Assembly (NCBI RefSeq): GCF_001428005.1
Contig: NZ_LMSB01000006.1
Coordinates: 1 to 64,000, forward strand
Length of the DNA: 64,000 nt
Source: Arthrobacter sp. Soil736
GTDB taxonomy: Bacteria; Actinomycetota; Actinomycetes; Actinomycetales; Micrococcaceae
Direction of reading: 5' to 3'
Below are positions 1 to 8,520 of the stretch, piece after piece. The first letter of the stretch is position 1. Each line of letters starts with the position of its first letter. The notes under the pieces were generated by a model. It was not told where the DNA came from and did not search any database. It was given only the letters and a program-made list of their open reading frames with translations. The position numbers and the translations under genes were made by a program.

Positions 1-34
1 TCCAGGTTGAATGCTTAGACACACTCATCCCAGC

Positions 35-54
35 AGGGCCACGGGCCCTTTTTT
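35..54 (+). terminator. Intrinsic terminator
   Basis: AGGGCC (35-40) and GGCCCT (44-49) form a 6-bp GC-rich stem around a 3-nt loop, followed directly by six T residues (49-54). This is a textbook rho-independent terminator on the plus strand and probably ends a gene lying left of the window. Confidence 0.75.
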
Positions 55-101
55 CAGCTACGACACGGAATCATTTCCCCACGAACCACGAAGAGCCCCT
101 T

Positions 102-127
102 TTGTGCACTCCCGGCGGAGTGCACAA
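102..127. repeat. Perfect 10-bp inverted repeat
   Basis: TTGTGCACTC (102-111) and GAGTGCACAA (118-127) are perfect inverted repeats around a 6-nt spacer. There is no T run, so it is either a second hairpin of the upstream gene's 3' end or a regulator site. No convincing gene lies in 1-262, so its target is unknown. Confidence 0.5.
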
Positions 128-262
128 GGATCATTTCAGCATTCTGACGATCGGCAAAGCGCGCCGCGTCCGGCACCGCAAACTAGTACAAGCGCCCGGC
201 AACTTGACTATAGGAACATCTCCTCGGCCTGCTGGCACTGGCGCAACCTCTAGGGTTTCACC

Positions 263-506
263 TTGATGTTTGAGACGGACAGATTAATGGCGCGCCATTT
301 TGAAAAGGCAGATCTTGACGACTTCGCAGCACTTTGCGCGGACGTCGAGGTCATGCGGTTTGTCGGCGATGGTACAACGCTGGAGCGGGCAGAAGTCGCT
401 CATTGGATAGATGTATGTCAGGAAAAGCGAAACGTGGATATGGCACGTCAGCCATTTTCGAACGATCCACCGTCCGTGTTCACCGGGCGTCTGGGACATT
501 GGCGGA
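263..506 (+). pseudogene. GNAT acetyltransferase fragment, frameshifted and truncated
   Basis: The N-terminus (about 57 residues from TTG 263 or ATG 266) resembles RimJ/RimL-type GNAT N-acetyltransferases: FETDRL at the start, then a VMRFVGDG segment. After about 430 the similarity moves to another frame (RGYGTSAIFERST, a typical GNAT strand-2 sequence) and after about 475 to the third frame (VFTGRLG). The C-terminal acetyl-CoA-binding half of a normal protein of about 170 residues is missing, because an unrelated start follows at 507. At least two indels plus a terminal deletion make this a dead remnant. The family assignment rests on motif memory only. Confidence 0.55.
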
Positions 507-859
507 ATGCGCGAACCCTACGTACATGAGGCCACCGTGGCGATGGGGCCGGACAGTGACGTGCGGGGCCCCGGGGCGGCCGTCACGCTGGAGCTGTGCG
601 GCAGCTGGGCACACCGGCCGCACTCGCCGCCCACCACACCAAACCCGCCAGGGACGGCCAAACGGTGGTCCTGCGCGTAGTTTTCGCCACGGAGCCGGAG
701 CACGAAAAAGACGTGCGCCTGCGGATCGATCGGGCGCTCCGCACGGGTTCGGTCACCGGCCCGGACGGCATCACAACCTATTGGGAATTCCGCGCCAGCA
801 AGGCCGGCGCGCTGAGCCCGGCCGAGGCCGGTCACGGCCGCCGCATCGCGGACACCTAA
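507..859 (+). pseudogene. Hypothetical protein with internal frameshift
   Basis: Coding-like sequence starts at ATG 507 (MREPYVHEATVAMGPDSD...) and reads to a tryptophan near 608. A second coding-like segment in another frame, ending at 859, contains a basic/acidic stretch (HHTKPARDGQTVVLRVVFAT, then LRIDRALRTG). Joined, the two give about 115 residues, consistent with a small actinobacterial protein of unknown function. No domain is recognised. The single indel lies around 605-630. Neighbours on both sides are also broken, so this stretch may be decaying or badly sequenced. Confidence 0.45.
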
Positions 860-956
860 ACGCGCCTCCGCAGATCCTTATCCGCTGCGCAGCTTCGGCC
901 GGCGGCGCATCGTTGATCCGCCGAGGTTTTGTTCCGCTGGCGTGCGGTGAACGGGC

Positions 957-1306
957 CTAGGCCTCGTCGTGCCACCATCCGGCCCAGGCAGTGGACGTCA
1001 ACTGGCCGCTGGGGAATTCGGAGCCGGCGCCACCAAATTCGTGCCGGTCATACCGGTGGGAGTCAAGAAAGAGGGTAAGGCTGTTCCAGATCATCATGGC
1101 TGTGTCCTTCCATTCGCCGTCCTGACGACGGGTTCCAAGTAGGCATCAGCGTAGCCATGCAGTGTTTCGGGGGTTCGACGCCACGTTTCGGATTTGTATC
1201 TGGAATCTATCGTGGCTGCGAAAGGGCCCTGTCCGGTCCGTTCAAGACGGGCGGTTTTAGTCGAATCCCATGCTGGACGAAGTGAGGCCGGGGCCCAACC
1301 GTTCAC
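957..1306 (-). pseudogene. Possible frameshifted gene, unknown function
   Basis: On the minus strand a frame from 1306 gives MNGWAPASLRP... to about 1137. It appears to continue in another frame (GEWKDTAMMIWNSLTLFLDS, then HRYDRHEFGGAG) to a TAG at 957-959. The aromatic-rich second part looks protein-like, but I do not recognise the family. One indel near 1125-1140 would join the parts. Non-coding sequence is a real alternative. Confidence 0.3.
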
Positions 1307-1364
1307 CGGGGGCCGGCTCGACCGGGGGCGGCGCTGGCGACCGCCCCCGGTCTCAACTCGCGAG

Positions 1365-2840
1365 TCAGGCCGTTGAGTGGTCCGCTGCTACGGATATCCG
1401 CTGACGGGACGGTGCCGCGGCAATCAGGAGGGCGGCGACAGCCACGGCTGCGCTCAGGATCAGGCCCGGGCGGTACTGTTCCAGCATCGCCGCCGCATCC
1501 ACGGCGGCACCGGCGACGGGCGCGTTTCCGTGGCTGCTGACCATGGCCGTGGTGACGGCCAGCACCAGGGCTGCCCCCACTTGTGTGCTCGTCTGGATTA
1601 GGCCGGCCGCCAGGCCTTGCTCAGTATTTCGGATGCCTGCGGTGGCCTGGACGTTGATGGATGGGAAGGCCAGGGCAAAACCAACGCCCAGCAACAGGAC
1701 CGACGGCAGAATGTCCGTCACGTAATTGGGCGACGTGCCCACGCGAAGGAACAGCACATAGCCGAGCGCCAACGACGCCAGTCCCGTCAGGATCAGCCGC
1801 GGGGCGCCAAACCTGTCGATGAGCCGGTCCGCGAAGGGTGCGCTCGAGGCAACCAGCAGGCCGGTGGGAAGTAGGGCCAGGGCCATGCCGAGGGGACTCC
1901 ATCCCAGCACAGACTGCAGGTAGAGCGTCAGGATGAACTGGAAGCTCAGGTACGAGCCGAACAGCCCCACGGCGCTGAGGTTGGCCCGGGCAACCCAGCC
2001 TTCCTTGAGGATGCTGAACCGGATCAGGGGGTGCCTGACGCGGTTTTCGATCACGGCGAAGGCTGCCAGCACCGCTGCGGAGGCCACGAATCCGGCGATA
2101 GTTGCCACAGATCCCCAGCCGTTCCCGGGTGCCGAAACCAGCGTGTAGACCAGCCCCAGCATGCCGGCCGCGAGTGTCACGGCGCCCCAAACGTCATGCC
2201 CGCTGTCTTGGTCCTTGCCCGCGGCACTGTCCCGGGGGATGTACTTCAGGCCAAGAATCACGACGGCGAGCGCCACAGGCACCGAGACCAGGAAAGTCCA
2301 ACGCCAACTCAGGGCAGTCATGAGGCCACCGACGACAAGGCCCAGGGAGAAGCCGCTAGCGCCGAAGGTGGTGAAAATGGACACGGCACGGTTTCGTTCG
2401 CGCCCTTCCGCGAAGTTGGTGGTGATGATCGAGAAGCCGGCAGGAGCCGTGAACGCGGCGGCCAGCCCTTTGACGAAGCGCGTGGCGATCAGCAGGGCGG
2501 GGTCATCCACCAAGCCGCCGAGCAGGGAAGCGGCGGCGAACACGCTGAGCGCAATGAGAAAGATGCGCCTCCGGCCGAGCAGGTCCGCCATCCGCCCGCC
2601 CAGCAGGAGCAGACTTCCGTAGCCGAGCACGTAGGCGGAGACGATCCATTGGAGGGATTCGGTTCCCAGGTGGAGTTCGGTGCCGATCGAGGGCAGCGCC
2701 ACGCCCACCATGGAGACGTCCAGCGCGTCGAGCGCCAGAACGGTGCACAGGACCAGGAGGAGCATCCACTGCGCACGGGTCCAGCGGACGGGTGTAAGCC
2801 GTTCGCCGGCAGATCTTTCAAGGGTGGAAGTTGAAGTCAT
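1365..2840 (-). CDS. MFS drug/proton antiporter, DHA2 (EmrB/QacA) type
   Basis: A 491-residue polytopic membrane protein with about 14 predicted helices, the DHA2 layout of drug exporters. A 25-residue polar N-terminus precedes helix 1. The DALDVSMVGVALPSIG segment in helix 1 matches the 'D(x)TIVNVALP' signature of the family, and GGRMADLLGRRR is the loop 2-3 MFS motif A. Known members export lipophilic drugs or antibiotics using the proton gradient. It is transcribed divergently from a MarR-family regulator at 2925, and the 84-bp gap holds inverted repeats that fit MarR binding. Substrate-induced derepression of exporter and regulator is therefore likely. The substrate cannot be read from the sequence. 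Confidence 0.85.
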   Translation of the reverse strand: MTSTSTLERSAGERLTPVRWTRAQWMLLLVLCTVLALDALDVSMVGVALPSIGTELHLGTESLQWIVSAYVLGYGSLLLLGGRMADLLGRRRIFLIALSVFAAASLLGGLVDDPALLIATRFVKGLAAAFTAPAGFSIITTNFAEGRERNRAVSIFTTFGASGFSLGLVVGGLMTALSWRWTFLVSVPVALAVVILGLKYIPRDSAAGKDQDSGHDVWGAVTLAAGMLGLVYTLVSAPGNGWGSVATIAGFVASAAVLAAFAVIENRVRHPLIRFSILKEGWVARANLSAVGLFGSYLSFQFILTLYLQSVLGWSPLGMALALLPTGLLVASSAPFADRLIDRFGAPRLILTGLASLALGYVLFLRVGTSPNYVTDILPSVLLLGVGFALAFPSINVQATAGIRNTEQGLAAGLIQTSTQVGAALVLAVTTAMVSSHGNAPVAGAAVDAAAMLEQYRPGLILSAAVAVAALLIAAAPSRQRISVAADHSTA

Positions 2841-2853
2841 GGATTCAACTTAT

Positions 2854-2908
2854 ATGACACGTCATTGAATGACAAGGAATATTATGACGTGGACTTTTAA
2901 TTCGTCAT
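2854..2908. promoter_or_regulatory. Paired inverted repeats, probable MarR operator region
   Basis: Between the divergent starts, ATGAC-AC-GTCAT (2854-2865) is one dyad. ATGACG (2884-2889) with CGTCAT (2903-2908) is a second dyad with a 13-bp spacer, and a further half-site AATGAC lies at 2868-2873. All share the core ATGAC/GTCAT. The position matches MarR autoregulation. Binding is an inference. Confidence 0.65.
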
Positions 2909-2912
2909 GAAC

Positions 2913-2918
2913 TAGAAT
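2913..2918 (+). promoter_or_regulatory. -10 box of a leaderless marR transcript
   Basis: TAGAAT is followed after exactly 6 nt by the ATG at 2925 and there is no Shine-Dalgarno sequence. This is the TANNNT-N6-ATG arrangement of actinobacterial leaderless genes. Confidence 0.6.
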
Positions 2919-2924
2919 CGCAGC

Positions 2925-3302
2925 ATGGCAACACCGCAGGACCGCCAGCTGGTTGAGCAATGGCGCAGCATCCAGAGCACCTACTTCCGCACCGCGGCCG
3001 CGATCGACCGCGCCCTGGAAGCGCGGTTCAGCATCGGCCTGACCGAGTTTGAAATCCTGGACCTGGTGGCCGAAAGCGCGGACGCGGCATGCCGGATGAA
3101 GCAGCTCGGTGAGCGCACGCCCATGACCCAGAGTGCGATGTCCAAGGTGGTGGACAGGCTCGAGAAGGCCGGACTCATATCCCGCCATTCCTGTGCGGAT
3201 GACCGGCGTTCACTATTTCTGGAACTCACGGACGCGGGCCGCGCCCTGCACGGGGAAGCGGCCGTCGAACACCGCGCCCTGCTGAAGGAAAACCTGGCCT
3301 GA
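2925..3302 (+). CDS. MarR-family transcriptional regulator
   Basis: 125 residues, slightly short for MarR proteins (about 140-150), lacking some of the usual C-terminal dimerisation helix. The winged helix is clear: MKQLGERTPMTQSAMSKVVD is the recognition helix region (about residues 48-68) and HSCADDRRSLFLELTDAGR (about 87-105) is the wing with the family's DxRxxxxxLT signature. The start at 2925 sits 6 nt after a TAGAAT box, so it is probably leaderless. It is divergent from the MFS exporter at 1365-2840 and is likely its repressor. The ligand is unknown. Confidence 0.85.
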   Translation: MATPQDRQLVEQWRSIQSTYFRTAAAIDRALEARFSIGLTEFEILDLVAESADAACRMKQLGERTPMTQSAMSKVVDRLEKAGLISRHSCADDRRSLFLELTDAGRALHGEAAVEHRALLKENLA

Positions 3303-3365
3303 GAGCGTCACAGGCTTTTGCGCGATCCTCAAAATCGAAGCCGGACAACCTGAACGGATAGGCGC

Positions 3366-3953
3366 ATGACGAGACTACTGATCATCGGCCCTCCGGGATC
3401 GGGCAAAGGCACCCAGGCCCACCGCATCAGCGAACAGCTGGGCATCGTGGAGATCTCCACCGGAGACATGTTCCGCACCCATCTGGCCAACCGCACGCCC
3501 TTGGGTGTCGAGGCCCACAAATATCTGGATGCCGGTGACCTCGTGCCGGACCATCTCACCACGGCCATGGTGCGCGAACGGCTGCAGCAGCCGGACACGA
3601 AGGACGGCTTCCTCCTGGACGGCTACCCCCGGACGCTGAGCCAGATGGAGGATCTGGACGGCATCCTCGAGGAGAACGGCGACACTCTGGACACCGTCCT
3701 GGAAATAACGGCGGACGACGACGAGATCGTCCGCCGGCTGTTGCTGCGTTCCCAGGCCGAAGGGCGCAGCGATGACACCGAGGGCGTCATCCGGCACCGC
3801 CTGGAGCTGTACCGGCAGGAAACCGAGCCGGTCATCGCGCGCTGCGCCGAGCGCGGCCTGCTGGTCCGGGTGGACGGGACCGCCGACGTCGACCATGTCA
3901 CCGCGGACGCGCTGAAGGGCATCGAAACCGCCACAGCGCGCACGGACACCTGA
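3366..3953 (+). CDS. adk: Adenylate kinase, short (lid-less) type
   Basis: 195 residues. It catalyses ATP + AMP to 2 ADP in the cytoplasm. Visible motifs are the P-loop GPPGSGKGTQ (residues 8-17), STGDMFRTHL (AMP-binding helix), the DGYPRT motif (normally DGFPR) around residue 84, and arginines in the RHRLELYRQET segment. The LID domain is the short version with no zinc cysteines, as in many actinobacterial Adk proteins. It stands alone between marR and a two-component system rather than in the ribosomal-protein/secY operon where actinobacterial adk usually lies. It may therefore be a second copy; the rest of the genome would be needed to tell. Confidence 0.88.
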   Translation: MTRLLIIGPPGSGKGTQAHRISEQLGIVEISTGDMFRTHLANRTPLGVEAHKYLDAGDLVPDHLTTAMVRERLQQPDTKDGFLLDGYPRTLSQMEDLDGILEENGDTLDTVLEITADDDEIVRRLLLRSQAEGRSDDTEGVIRHRLELYRQETEPVIARCAERGLLVRVDGTADVDHVTADALKGIETATARTDT

Positions 3954-3975
3954 CGGCGGCCGCGCCGCCAGGGCG

Positions 3976-4644
3976 TCACGCGCTCTTCCAGGCGTACCGG
4001 CGTTCGGGGCGTCCGACGCCGTACTTAAGGGTCACGTCCACCATCCCCTCGTCATTGAGGTACTCAAGGTAACGCCGCGCGCTCACCCGCGACGTGCCGA
4101 CGACGACGGCCAGTTCGGCGGCCGAAAGATCGCCCTTGGAGGCGAGCAGCGCCCGCTCCACGAGCTGCAGCGTCTCGGCGCTGCAGCCTTTGGGCAGCGG
4201 CCGGTCACTCCGCTCCAGCCCGAAGACCCGGTTGACGTCAGCCTGTTCCGCCACGTCCTTGGAGGAAGCCAGGCTTTGATAAGTATTCCGGTAGTGCTCC
4301 AGGCGCTCCTGCAGGTCCGTTTGGGAAAACGGCTTGATCAGGTAGTGAACGATTCCGCCGCGGAGTGCCCGGCGCACCGTGTCCACCTCCCGCGCCGCAC
4401 TGATCACCAGGACGTCCAGCTCGGGCGCCACCTCCCGCAGCTGGTGCATCAAGTCCAGCCCGTTGATGTCCGGGAGGTGGATGTCCAGCAGCACCAGGTC
4501 CGGCTGCAGCCGCTGCGTCTCCAGCACCGCCTGCGCGCCGGTATGGGCGACTCCGACGACGGCGAACCCCGGCGTGCGCTGGATGAACCCGGCGTGGACC
4601 TTGGCCACCATGAAATCATCATCAACAATCAGGACGCTGATCAT
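3976..4644 (-). CDS. Response regulator, CitB/DcuR (DpiA) family
   Basis: 222 residues. The receiver domain (1-115) has the acidic pocket DDD (8-10), phospho-acceptor Asp54 in LVLLDIHLPD, Ser82 and Lys104 in YLIKPF. A C-terminal winged-helix segment (about 165-215, LSAAELAVVVGTSRVSARRY) replaces the LuxR or OmpR type effector, which places it with the CitB/DcuR/DctR regulators of di- and tricarboxylate metabolism. Its start overlaps the stop of the upstream kinase by 4 nt (ATGA), so the two are translationally coupled. No carboxylate transporter is adjacent. The tricarboxylate transporter at 21-24 kb is a conceivable target, by inference only. Confidence 0.88.
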   Translation of the reverse strand: MISVLIVDDDFMVAKVHAGFIQRTPGFAVVGVAHTGAQAVLETQRLQPDLVLLDIHLPDINGLDLMHQLREVAPELDVLVISAAREVDTVRRALRGGIVHYLIKPFSQTDLQERLEHYRNTYQSLASSKDVAEQADVNRVFGLERSDRPLPKGCSAETLQLVERALLASKGDLSAAELAVVVGTSRVSARRYLEYLNDEGMVDVTLKYGVGRPERRYAWKSA

Positions 4645-6296
4645 GGCTGCTTCCCCTCGTTGCTCTGTTCGGCGCGCATCTGTTCGGCGCGCATCTGTTC
4701 GGCACGCACCGGGCCCGCCCCGAACAGTTCCGCCGTGAACACGGCGCCGCCGTCGTTGTGCACGGTCAGCCGACCGCCGCGGCGCTGGCAGACCACCCGG
4801 GCGAGCGCGAGCCCGTAGCCGCGGCCGCCGTCGGGCGAATTCTTCGTGCTGAACCCCTGCCGGAAGATGTCCTCCATGACGTCCGCCGGGACTCCCGGTC
4901 CGGAGTCCCGCACAACAACCTGCACGCCGCCGTCGTCCTCCTCGATGAGCACCTCCACCTCCGCGTCGGCAGCGGCGTTGGTGACGGCGTCGAGCGCGTT
5001 GTCCACGAGGTTTCCCACCACGGTGGTCAGGTCCCGGGACAGTCCCTCATCAATCCGGCCCAGCCGGGACTCGCCGGCCAGCTGGAGCGACACGCCGCGC
5101 TCTGTGGCAAGGCTCGATTTGGCGATGAGCAGGGCGGCCAGTGCCGGGTCCTGGATCCGGCTGGTGACCTCATCGTTGAGGCGGGTGCGGTTCGACGCGG
5201 TGCCGTTGACGAACTGCACGACGGCGTCATACTCGCCGATCTGGATCAGTCCGGAAATCGTGTGCAGCTGGTTCGCGAACTCATGCGCCTGGGCACGGAG
5301 AGTGTCCGTGGCTGTCCGGGTGGTGCCCAGTTCCCGCTCCAGGGAAGCCAGCTCCGTCCGGTCACGCAACGTGGTCACCGACCCGATGACGCGGCCGTGC
5401 GAGCGCATGGGCATCCGGTTCAGGACCACCAGGCTCTCGCCCACCAGCACCAGCCTGTCCGGACCGGGCTGGTCCTGCGTGAGGACCTCCTTGAGCGCGG
5501 GCTGCACCGCAAGGCTGCGGAGATCCTTCCCCACGCAGTCGTCGGGGAGGCCCAGCAGGCGCCGGGCGCTGTCATTGACCACGGTGATCCGCTGCTGGGG
5601 ATCCAGCGCCACCACACCCTCCTTGAGCCCGTGAAGCATGGCTTCCCGGTTCTCGACGAGCCCGGTGATCTCATCCGGCTCCATGCCCAGCGTCTGGCGC
5701 TTGACCCGCCGCGCGAGCAGGAGTGAACCGGCCACCCCCAGGACACTCGCCACGCCCAGGTACGTCAGCAGGTTCGGCACGGCATCGCCCAGCCGCTCCA
5801 GCACGGACGGGAAATTCCTGCCGACGGCGGCGATGCCCACCATCTTTCCGCCGTCGTCCAGCACGGGAACGTGGGCGGAGAGCGCCTCGGCGCCCCCGAT
5901 GTCCACCAGGCCGGTCCAGGCCCGCCCGGTCATCACGACGCTGTCGCCGAGCTGCATCTCGCGTCCCTCCTGGGAGGGGTCCGATGAGGTCACCACCGTC
6001 CGGTCGGCGCGGGCCAGCGCAACGTGCGAGGAGCCCGAGATTGTCCGCACGGATTCGGCGACGGCGGGCAGCGCGGACCCGCTGCCGGGCTGGGCGTTTG
6101 CCAGCAGGTTGCGGACGGCCGGGTGTGCCGCAAGCGTTTCCGCCGCCGACAACGCGCGGCGGCCTTCGATCCGTTCGAACGCGGCCGCGGACTGCGCGAG
6201 CGAGATCGCCACCACGGCCACCAGAACGGCCAGCACGATCAGCAGCTGCAGCCGGAGATACTGCCCCGCAAGGGACATTCCTCGCCGTCGAGTCAT
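4641..6296 (-). CDS. Sensor histidine kinase, CitA/DcuS family
   Basis: 551 residues from ATG 6296 (MTRRRGMSL). The upstream open frame to 6686 is low-complexity and not protein-like. Layout: TM1 (about 16-36), a periplasmic sensor domain of about 140 residues as in CitA/DcuS, TM2 (about 174-195), a PAS domain (about 213-310, GLKEGVVALDPQQRITVVND), then the SpoOB-type H-box HEFANQLHTISGL with His338. The ATPase domain shows the N-box NLVDNALDAV, DSGPGVP and the G2 region RGYGLAL. It autophosphorylates and passes phosphate to Asp54 of the overlapping response regulator. Relatives bind citrate, fumarate or similar acids outside the cell. The last 20 residues are a pentapeptide repeat, (M/V)RAEQ. 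Confidence 0.88.
   Translation of the reverse strand: MTRRRGMSLAGQYLRLQLLIVLAVLVAVVAISLAQSAAAFERIEGRRALSAAETLAAHPAVRNLLANAQPGSGSALPAVAESVRTISGSSHVALARADRTVVTSSDPSQEGREMQLGDSVVMTGRAWTGLVDIGGAEALSAHVPVLDDGGKMVGIAAVGRNFPSVLERLGDAVPNLLTYLGVASVLGVAGSLLLARRVKRQTLGMEPDEITGLVENREAMLHGLKEGVVALDPQQRITVVNDSARRLLGLPDDCVGKDLRSLAVQPALKEVLTQDQPGPDRLVLVGESLVVLNRMPMRSHGRVIGSVTTLRDRTELASLERELGTTRTATDTLRAQAHEFANQLHTISGLIQIGEYDAVVQFVNGTASNRTRLNDEVTSRIQDPALAALLIAKSSLATERGVSLQLAGESRLGRIDEGLSRDLTTVVGNLVDNALDAVTNAAADAEVEVLIEEDDGGVQVVVRDSGPGVPADVMEDIFRQGFSTKNSPDGGRGYGLALARVVCQRRGGRLTVHNDGGAVFTAELFGAGPVRAEQMRAEQMRAEQSNEGKQP
4665..4709. repeat. Three 15-bp tandem repeats inside the kinase gene
   Basis: CTGTTCGGCGCGCAT occurs at 4665-4679 and 4680-4694, with a third copy at 4695-4709 differing at two bases. 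Because 15 bp is in frame, it encodes (M/V)RAEQ three times at the kinase C-terminus. Slippage would change copy number without breaking the frame. Confidence 0.9.
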
Positions 6297-6453
6297 GTTG
6301 CTGCTGTCTTTCTGTGTGTGTTCGGTCCGCGGTGGTGCGGGAGGTGAGGTGCGGGCCGGTTCACCGTGCCCGCGATTCCGCGCCGTTTCCGTCGCGGTGG
6401 GGTGAACTATACCGCACGTGCCGTGGCTGGTTTTCGCGGGCCCCTGGGCCGCG

Positions 6454-6475
6454 TCCGGGCCCAGTTGGGCCCGGA
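6454..6475 (-). terminator. Hairpin terminator downstream of the PucR-type gene
   Basis: TCCGGGCCCA (6454-6463) and TGGGCCCGGA (6466-6475) are perfect 10-bp arms around 2 nt, 26 nt beyond the stop at 6502. There is no T run, which is common for high-GC actinobacterial terminators. Confidence 0.6.
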
Positions 6476-6501
6476 TCGCCCGGCATACCAGCTCCACGGA
6501 A

Positions 6502-8372
6502 TCAGACGTCGATAATGCCCTGCCGCTGCCTGGCTTCGATGACGTCGTCGACTTCGAGGGCCATTGAGACGCGCGTGAGGTCGGAAACGCGTGAAAGGTT
6601 AAGTGCGAGCAGATCCTCGATCCGTCGGCGGGCTTCGGCGACGACGTCTTCCTGGACATGCAGCTGCTCCGCCGTCTTACTCGCATTGAGATTATTGTGA
6701 ATGAGAGCTGACAAGGTCGGCAGGAGCGCCGGATCCTGGGCTAAGTCGTTGGCGCGTAAAGGGCCAAGCACGTCGTCCGCATAGTGGCTCAGGGCGGACA
6801 CATCCGGGAGCTGAAGCAGAAGCCCGGTCAATCCCAGATCGCGCAACACCAGGGTTCCGGGGGACCCTTGCGCAGGGCCGCCAGCTCAATGGCTCCGCGG
6901 GCCGTTGCAAACGCCGCAGGATAGTCAGCGATGCTTGTGACCGGTCCCGTGATGGCAGCGTGCGCCTGCTCCGTGCTTTGGGCGCGTTCTGAAAGAATCC
7001 GCCTGACTTCGTCGCCGACGCCTCGCACGTCGTCGATCGGCGTCGTTGGCCCCAGCGGCCAGAGAGCAACAACGTACCCCTCGTGAGATCCCAGCAGCGG
7101 CCTTGGTGAGGTTTGTCGTGCCATCCGTGCGAACGTGGCGGCAAGCCAGTAGGGCAAGGCTCTTTCGTTACGGGGTTCAAATCGGACCGCGACGACTGCG
7201 TGGGGAAGTGACAGATCGTGGCCGAGGCGTGCGGCTTCGGCCACGAGCGCCGTGGCCGCGTGCCCTCCGCCTGACAGGAGCCCGGAGAGAATCTCGCCCG
7301 TGTCCCGCCACTCTGCCTGGGTCGCTGTCCGGGTCCGGAGGAGTTCCAGGGCCAACGGCGCCGCGGCCCGTTCCATCGCCTGGCGATCCAGCGGTCGGAG
7401 CTCGGAGACCTTCCCGCTCGTCCAGATCCACGCGACAACCTTCTCCTTGATCATCACCGGAGCCCGAACAAGAGTCCGCGTCCCTGTTGTATCCGGAAGA
7501 TGCACATCGGCCAGCAATCCGGCACTGCCTGCGGACATGACATCAGGGAGGGCGAGGCCAGCCGTGTTCGCGAGGAGGGCAGCCGGAAGCGAAACGCCCT
7601 CACGTTCGGTGTTGTAGAGGATGGTCCCGTTGGTCTCGCACACGGCGACGGGGCGATCCAGGATCTCTGCCAGGGCTCCGCCAAGGGCCCCAATTCCGCC
7701 CCCTTCGAGCGTCAGGGCCGTCAACCGCTCGTGGATCGCTTCGGCTTGCCTTTGCAGTTCATACTGCTCCTCAAGCGACGCGTTCAGCTCGTTGAGGACC
7801 GTGATCCTCTTCGCCTGTTCGGAGCGCAGACGATTGGTGGTGATGGCTACGGCCGCTTGGTCTGCCAACATCAAAAGGCGCGATTCTTCTTCCTTAGTGA
7901 AGTGATGGGTCGACCGGGTGTAGCAGTTGAGGGTCCCGAGTGTTTCATCGGCGGAGTTCAAAGGCACGGCGATCATGGAGTTAAAACCTTGGTCTCTTGC
8001 CGCAGCTCTCCAGATGAGCATCGCCGGATGACTTCCGAAGTCTTCGATCTGCACGGGAACGCCCATGGCGAACGCCTGGCCCGACGGCGTGGGGGTGTGA
8101 ACGCCATGAAGTCGGATCGGGTGCGTTGCGTTTATTTCTCTGATGTAGTCGGCCGAGAGGCCGTAGGAGCCTTCGATCACCAGGACTTGCGACGCCGCGT
8201 CCGGGAGAGTGATCGCGCAGAAGTCGTAGGACATCAATTTGCCGGCGGTCGTGGCGATCAGGTCCAACAGCTCGCTCAGCGAAACGCCACGGTTGACTGC
8301 CGCACCGATATCGGCCAGCGCCTGCAGCCATCCCCGAAGCTGCTGGGCCATACGATCCGGTCCCATTTTCAC
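6502..8372 (-). pseudogene. GAF-PucR (CdaR-like) transcriptional regulator, one-base frameshift
   Basis: Two overlapping frames make one protein of about 620 residues. The first part (GTG 8372 or ATG 8366) has a GAF domain (about 20-175, with FNSMIAVPLNSADETLGTLNCYTR), a coiled linker and a PucR/GGDEF-like middle. It runs off frame in a run of five G (6859-6863) into a tail ending PEPWCCAIWD. The frame starting near 6849 continues perfectly (VLRDLGLTG, then NNLNASKTAEQLHV), which is the PucR C-terminal helix-turn-helix (HTH_30). Adding one base to the G run would restore KGPPGTLVLRDLG. As sequenced, the protein lacks its DNA-binding domain. Sequencing error, recent inactivation or phase variation in the homopolymer are all possible. 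Confidence 0.85.
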
Positions 8373-8508
8373 ACTTCGAGTTTTTCACGGTTTCCCTGGA
8401 CGAGCGAGAGACTTTCAGCGCTGGGCGGGAGGCAGTTGGGTGCCACCAATGCTCAAACCCGAAGTGCGAAGGCGGGACCGCTCCCCCATCCCCTAAACAC
8501 GCGGCGGG

Positions 8509-8514
8509 TAGGAT
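8509..8514 (+). promoter_or_regulatory. -10 box of a leaderless transcript
   Basis: TAGGAT lies exactly 6 nt before the ATG at 8521, with no Shine-Dalgarno sequence between. Confidence 0.55.
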
Positions 8515-8520
8515 CGGCGC

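Noticed and set aside
1..262. 80-residue open frame covering 11-253
   Set aside because: It contains the intrinsic terminator and has no protein-like composition or ribosome site.
6297..6686. 130-residue extension of the histidine kinase upstream of 6296
   Set aside because: Low-complexity sequence that overlaps the terminator and the PucR-type gene; ATG 6296 begins a normal CitA-type N-terminus.
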